A stretch of DNA of 64,000 nt, taken from NCBI RefSeq assembly GCF_000014065.1, contig NC_008044.1:147501-211500 (forward strand). The letters are read 5' to 3'. Position numbers and translations under genes: made by a program. Of the stretch, positions 60,844 through 64,000 are shown piece by piece (position 1 is the first letter of the stretch; every line of letters starts with the position of its first letter). Origin of the DNA: Ruegeria sp. TM1040 (GTDB taxonomy: Bacteria > Pseudomonadota > Alphaproteobacteria > Rhodobacterales > Rhodobacteraceae). The notes below the pieces were generated by a model. It worked only from the letters and a program-made list of their open reading frames with translations. It had not been told where the DNA came from and did no database searches.

Positions 60844-61356
60844 ATGATACTGGATGTTGTGATTGAAGATGCGCGTTGGGATGCGGCGGCGCTCGAGAAA
60901 CAGGCACAAGAGGCCGTTTCGGCGACGCTGGCCTATCTTGAGCTTGAAGATGAGGATTGGGAAGTCACGGTCCTCGGCTGTGATGATGCGCGGATTGCGG
61001 ATCTCAATGCAGAGTTTCGCGAAAAGCCAAAACCGACGAATGTGCTGAGCTGGCCTGCGCAGGAGTTGGCTGCCGCCCAAGACGGTGGTCAGCCCACTCC
61101 CCCGGAGGTCGATTTTATGGGGGATGCGGCGCTGGGCGATATCGCGATTTCCTATGATACCTGCGTAAAAGAGGCCAATTTGGCGCATAAATCACGCGAG
61201 GATCACGTGCGTCATCTGCTTGTTCACGGAACATTGCATCTTTTGGGGTACGATCACATTCGTGACGGCGACGCCACGATTATGGAAACTTTGGAGGTGG
61301 GGATACTTGGCAAACTGGGTATTCCTGACCCATATATCATAGAGGACGGGCCGTGA
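60844..61356 (+). CDS. ybeY: rRNA maturation RNase YbeY
   Basis: A 170-residue zinc endonuclease needed for 16S rRNA 3' processing and ribosome quality control. The zinc site is HGTLHLLGYDH, and the substrate arginine lies in AEFREKPKPTNVLSWP. The start at 60844 has only a close GGCAGG as ribosome site; an in-frame extension upstream is not YbeY-like. It is followed after 22 bases by the CorC-like gene. Confidence 0.95.
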   Translation: MILDVVIEDARWDAAALEKQAQEAVSATLAYLELEDEDWEVTVLGCDDARIADLNAEFREKPKPTNVLSWPAQELAAAQDGGQPTPPEVDFMGDAALGDIAISYDTCVKEANLAHKSREDHVRHLLVHGTLHLLGYDHIRDGDATIMETLEVGILGKLGIPDPYIIEDGP

Positions 61357-61378
61357 GAGGCCTCTTTGGAATGGATCA

Positions 61379-62281
61379 ATGGGCGATATAGAAGGCAGTT
61401 CTAACGCAGCGCATCGCGCGCTGCAGGATATTGAAGCGACGGAACCGCATGTGGACGGGGCAGAGACGCCCGGATTCCTGAGCAAGATTTTTGGGAGTTT
61501 CTCCCCGTCCGCTGAGGACGATGAGCCGGAAAGCGGCGAGGATGAGGTCCTGGCGGATCCGCCTCCGGGCATGATGAACCTGCGCCGGTTGCGCGTCGAA
61601 GACGTGGCCATTCCCACTGCGGAAATCGACGCTGTTCCTGTGACCATCTCCCGCGAAGATCTGGTTCGCGTGTTCCGTGATTCAGGCTTTACCCGTATTC
61701 CGGTCTATGAAGGCACGCTTGATACGCCATTGGGGTTTGTGCACCTCAAGGATCTGGCGCTGACCTACGGGTTTGACTGTGAAAACGACGATTTTGACAT
61801 CACCCCGATGCTGCGGCCCCTCCTGTTTGTGCCGCCGTCGATGCCGATTGGCGTTTTGCTGACCAAGATGCAGGCAGAGCGCCGGCATATGGCCTTGGTG
61901 ATCGACGAATATGGCGGTGTTGACGGTCTTGTGACGATTGAGGATCTGATCGAACAGGTCGTTGGCGAAATCGAGGATGAGCACGACAGCGGTGAGGATC
62001 AGACCTGGGTGCAGGAAAAGCCAGGCTGCTATGTCGCGCAGGCGCGCACCCCGCTCGTGGACTTCGAAAATGAGATCGGCATCCCCCTGACGCAGCATGA
62101 AGATGTGGATGGGGAAGAGATCGACACGCTTGGCGGGCTGGTCTTTATGCTCTCGGGGCGGGTTCCGGCCCGTGGAGAAGTGATCGAGCATCCCGAGGGT
62201 GCTGAATTCGAGGTCGTTGACGCAGATCCGCGTCGGATCAAGCGGTTGCGCGTGCGTCTGCCGGGTATCGCGGCAGAATGA
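61379..62281 (+). CDS. CorC/HlyC-type CBS-domain protein
   Basis: A 300-residue soluble protein with two CBS domains (about 75-200, SGFTRIPVYEGTLD and ALVIDEYGGVDGLVTIEDLIEQVVGEIEDE) and a C-terminal CorC_HlyC domain (about 215-295, DTLGGLVFML). It has no membrane segment. Family members are linked with magnesium or cobalt efflux, but direct transport is unlikely without a membrane domain. Its stop overlaps lnt (ATGA). Confidence 0.92.
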   Translation: MGDIEGSSNAAHRALQDIEATEPHVDGAETPGFLSKIFGSFSPSAEDDEPESGEDEVLADPPPGMMNLRRLRVEDVAIPTAEIDAVPVTISREDLVRVFRDSGFTRIPVYEGTLDTPLGFVHLKDLALTYGFDCENDDFDITPMLRPLLFVPPSMPIGVLLTKMQAERRHMALVIDEYGGVDGLVTIEDLIEQVVGEIEDEHDSGEDQTWVQEKPGCYVAQARTPLVDFENEIGIPLTQHEDVDGEEIDTLGGLVFMLSGRVPARGEVIEHPEGAEFEVVDADPRRIKRLRVRLPGIAAE

Positions 62282-63804
62282 ACTTGCCGCAACGGCTCGG
62301 CAGGCTCGGCTCCTATGGGCTGGCGGCGGGAGCGGGCGCGCTTATGGCGCAGGGCTTGGCTCCCGTCTCTGCTGTTTGGGCGACGCCGATATCGCTGTTG
62401 GTTGTGGCCGCGCTTTTTCATCATGCGTCCTCTCCACGCGCTGCCGCCGTGGTTGGTTGGCTGTTTGGATGTGGCTATTTTGGCTTTGGTCTCAGTTGGA
62501 TCATGGAGCCGTTTCAGGTCGATGCGGCGACGTTTGGCTGGATGGCGCCCTTTGCGCTGATGTTGATGGCGGCGGGGCTCGCGCTTTTCTGGGGCGTGGC
62601 GTTCTGGGGGGCTGCGCGGCTTGGGCGCGGGAACGGGCGCATATTCGCGCTCATCGGTGGCTGGACGCTTATGGAGCTGGCACGGGCCTATGTGCTCACG
62701 GGGTTTCCTTGGGCCGGGTTTGCGCAGCTTGCCTTGATCGGCGATCTGGCACTGCGGGCGGTGCCCTGGGTGGGGCCGCATGGTGTGGCATTGGCCATCT
62801 TGTTGGCCATTTTACCGCTCGTCTTGATCCGGCGGCGTCCTCTTTTGGCTATTGGGCCCGCAGCATTGGTTGGGGTTGTGACGATCTGGCTACCGCAGGG
62901 GCAGCCGTTTGGTGGTCATCTGCCCCTCACCGAGCAGACCGTGCGGCTGGTACAGCCAAATGCGCCGCAGGCGGAGAAATGGCTCCCTGAAAAGCGGTGG
63001 TCATTTGTGCAACGGATGTTGGAGTATACCGCCGCCGAGCCGGAGCAGGCCTTTGGGAATCGTCCTGATCTGGTGATCTGGCCCGAAACTGCCATCCCGA
63101 CACTCCAGAACTATATTGACGACTTCCGGCCCGCACTGGTGGAAGCGACCAGAGGGTCAGAGCTTCTCTATGGGATTCAGCGCGAGGAAAACGGGCGCTA
63201 CATGAACTCCGCCGTGGTAATGAATGCTGCGGGAGAGGCGCTCGACATCTATGACAAGATGCATCTTGTGCCCTTTGGGGAGTATATGCCGCTCCCGCAA
63301 TTCTGGGAGAGGTTTGGCGTCTTCGGCCTCGCGTCACGCGCCAAGGGGGGCTACGCGCCCGGCACGGAACGCAGGCTCTTGCAGACCTCCGCAGGCCGGG
63401 CGCTTGCGCTGATCTGCTACGAGGGTGTGTTTGCCCAGGATGTCAACGCAGCCCCCGAGCGCCCCGATTATCTGGTGCTGATTACCAATGACGCGTGGTT
63501 CGGGAGCTATTCGGGCCCCTATCAGCACCTCGTACAGGCACAACTGAGGGCCGCCGAACAGGGGCTGCCCATGGTGCGCGTTGCCAATACCGGGATCACC
63601 GCCGTGATCGACCCCTATGGTCAGATCCGCGATAGTTTGGCGCTGAACACCTCCGGATATCTCGATGCCCGCCTGCCCGCGCCGCTGCCTCCGACGCTCT
63701 ACAGTGGCACCGGGGATTGGCCGGCGGCATTGGTGGCGGCCTTTCTCTTGGGTGTCTCCGTGCTGCCACGTTTGCGTTTGAAGCGCCGGCGAACACTTGC
63801 TTAA
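62278..63804 (+). CDS. lnt: Apolipoprotein N-acyltransferase
   Basis: A 508-residue inner-membrane enzyme that adds the third acyl chain to lipoproteins. About seven membrane helices (1-195) precede a nitrilase-fold periplasmic domain with the catalytic triad E270 (WPETA), K327 (YDKMHLVPFGEY) and C380 (ICYEG). A final membrane helix lies near 480-500. The start overlaps the CorC-like gene by four bases. Part of the conserved phoH-ybeY-corC-lnt cluster. Confidence 0.96.
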   Translation: MNLPQRLGRLGSYGLAAGAGALMAQGLAPVSAVWATPISLLVVAALFHHASSPRAAAVVGWLFGCGYFGFGLSWIMEPFQVDAATFGWMAPFALMLMAAGLALFWGVAFWGAARLGRGNGRIFALIGGWTLMELARAYVLTGFPWAGFAQLALIGDLALRAVPWVGPHGVALAILLAILPLVLIRRRPLLAIGPAALVGVVTIWLPQGQPFGGHLPLTEQTVRLVQPNAPQAEKWLPEKRWSFVQRMLEYTAAEPEQAFGNRPDLVIWPETAIPTLQNYIDDFRPALVEATRGSELLYGIQREENGRYMNSAVVMNAAGEALDIYDKMHLVPFGEYMPLPQFWERFGVFGLASRAKGGYAPGTERRLLQTSAGRALALICYEGVFAQDVNAAPERPDYLVLITNDAWFGSYSGPYQHLVQAQLRAAEQGLPMVRVANTGITAVIDPYGQIRDSLALNTSGYLDARLPAPLPPTLYSGTGDWPAALVAAFLLGVSVLPRLRLKRRRTLA

Positions 63805-63821
63805 TCTCTCAAAGCTATAGA

Positions 63822-63850
63822 TTGACCCAGCACACGAGTGCGCTTAATGC
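63822..63850 (+). promoter_or_regulatory. Candidate promoter of metK
   Basis: TTGACC (63822-63827) and TAATGC (63845-63850) are separated by 17 bases. The predicted start of transcription is just before the riboswitch aptamer at 63861, so the RNA leader would begin with the aptamer. Confidence 0.6.
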
Positions 63851-63860
63851 GCTCTTTCAT

Positions 63861-63907
63861 GCCGCCACAACGGCTTCCTGGCGTGGCGGATCTCATCCAA
63901 TGGAGCA
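63861..63907 (+). promoter_or_regulatory. SAM/SAH riboswitch upstream of metK
   Basis: The stem GCCGCCA... with the core ACAACGGCTTCCTGGCGTGG and the 3' element TGGAGCA matches the compact SAM/SAH aptamer described in Rhodobacterales. The 3' element contains GGAG, the ribosome site of metK, nine bases before the ATG. Ligand binding would form a pseudoknot that hides it and lower translation. Confidence 0.92.
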
Positions 63908-63915
63908 CATCTCTT

Positions 63916-64000
63916 ATGAGCCGTACCAACTACACCTTCACCTCGGAATCCGTTTCCGAGGGGCATCCGGATAAAGTCTGCGACCGGATTTCCGATGCCG
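63916..64000 (+). CDS. metK: S-adenosylmethionine synthetase, 5' part cut by the window edge
   Basis: Only 28 codons are present: [20 protein letters not shown] and the following VCDRISDA. This is the highly conserved N-terminus of MetK, including the ATP-binding His in SEGHPDK. It makes SAM from methionine and ATP. Its riboswitch at 63861-63907 gives product feedback. Confidence 0.95.
   Translation, partial: MSRTNYTFTSESVSEGHPDKVCDRISDA

Overview
The window looks like a chromosomal segment of a roseobacter-type marine alphaproteobacterium (Rhodobacteraceae). The evidence is the high GC content, the 5S rRNA followed directly by an initiator tRNA, an Irr gene divergent from fabA, an imuA-imuB-dnaE2 cassette, a taurine (tpa/tauR/xsc) locus with a MocR-type TauR, and a metK preceded by the short SAM/SAH aptamer known from Rhodobacterales. 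No species is named because no search could be run.

Layout. 1-3141: 3' part of an rRNA operon (23S, 5S, tRNA-fMet). 3226-7078: a tightly overlapping six-gene stressosome operon on the minus strand, rsbR-rsbS-rsbT-rsbX-histidine kinase-response regulator. 7310-18607: housekeeping genes (DUF6880 protein, NDUFS4-like subunit, uvrB, dgt, a divergent pair resembling the two halves of MnmC, an EamA-type permease, a lytic transglycosylase, dapA). 18708-20108: an ECF41 sigma factor and its AhpD-like partner behind a match to the ECF41 promoter. 20139-28860: a taurine sulfonate locus (tpa, tauR, xsc and two putative sulfur oxyanion exporters) interrupted by an arsR-arsP-like pair on the opposite strand. 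29017-33206: a BKACE enzyme, class III aminotransferase, threonine aldolase and PEP mutase-like enzyme. 33402-36414: recR, ybaB, dnaX. 36638-38250: a tyrosine phosphatase, a DUF1636 gene behind a cobalamin riboswitch, and the SRP RNA. 38322-44249: a nucleotidase, nudC, an SRPBCC protein and an MHYT-GGDEF-EAL protein. 44265-45094: an IS5-family (IS427-like) element inserted in the stop codon of dnaE2. 45094-50481: the imuA-imuB-dnaE2 mutagenesis cassette. 50556-51796: TetR and HD-domain genes. 51936-55213: fabA-fabB-fabI with divergent irr. 55358-64000: a glycosyltransferase-like gene, miaB, two small secreted proteins sharing a motif, phoH-ybeY-corC-lnt, and the start of metK behind a SAM/SAH riboswitch.

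How the genes work together. The most notable system is the stressosome. RsbT, which in Bacillus activates the phosphatase RsbU, is here encoded with a histidine kinase whose N-terminus resembles the RsbT-binding domain of RsbU, followed by a stand-alone receiver. This suggests that the stressosome feeds a phosphorelay rather than a sigma-B cascade. The taurine genes form a coherent pathway: Tpa makes sulfoacetaldehyde, Xsc makes acetyl phosphate and sulfite, and the membrane proteins may export sulfite or sulfate. TauR-box-like repeats lie before tpa and tauR. The window carries three RNA elements outside the rRNA operon (cobalamin riboswitch, SRP RNA, SAM/SAH riboswitch).
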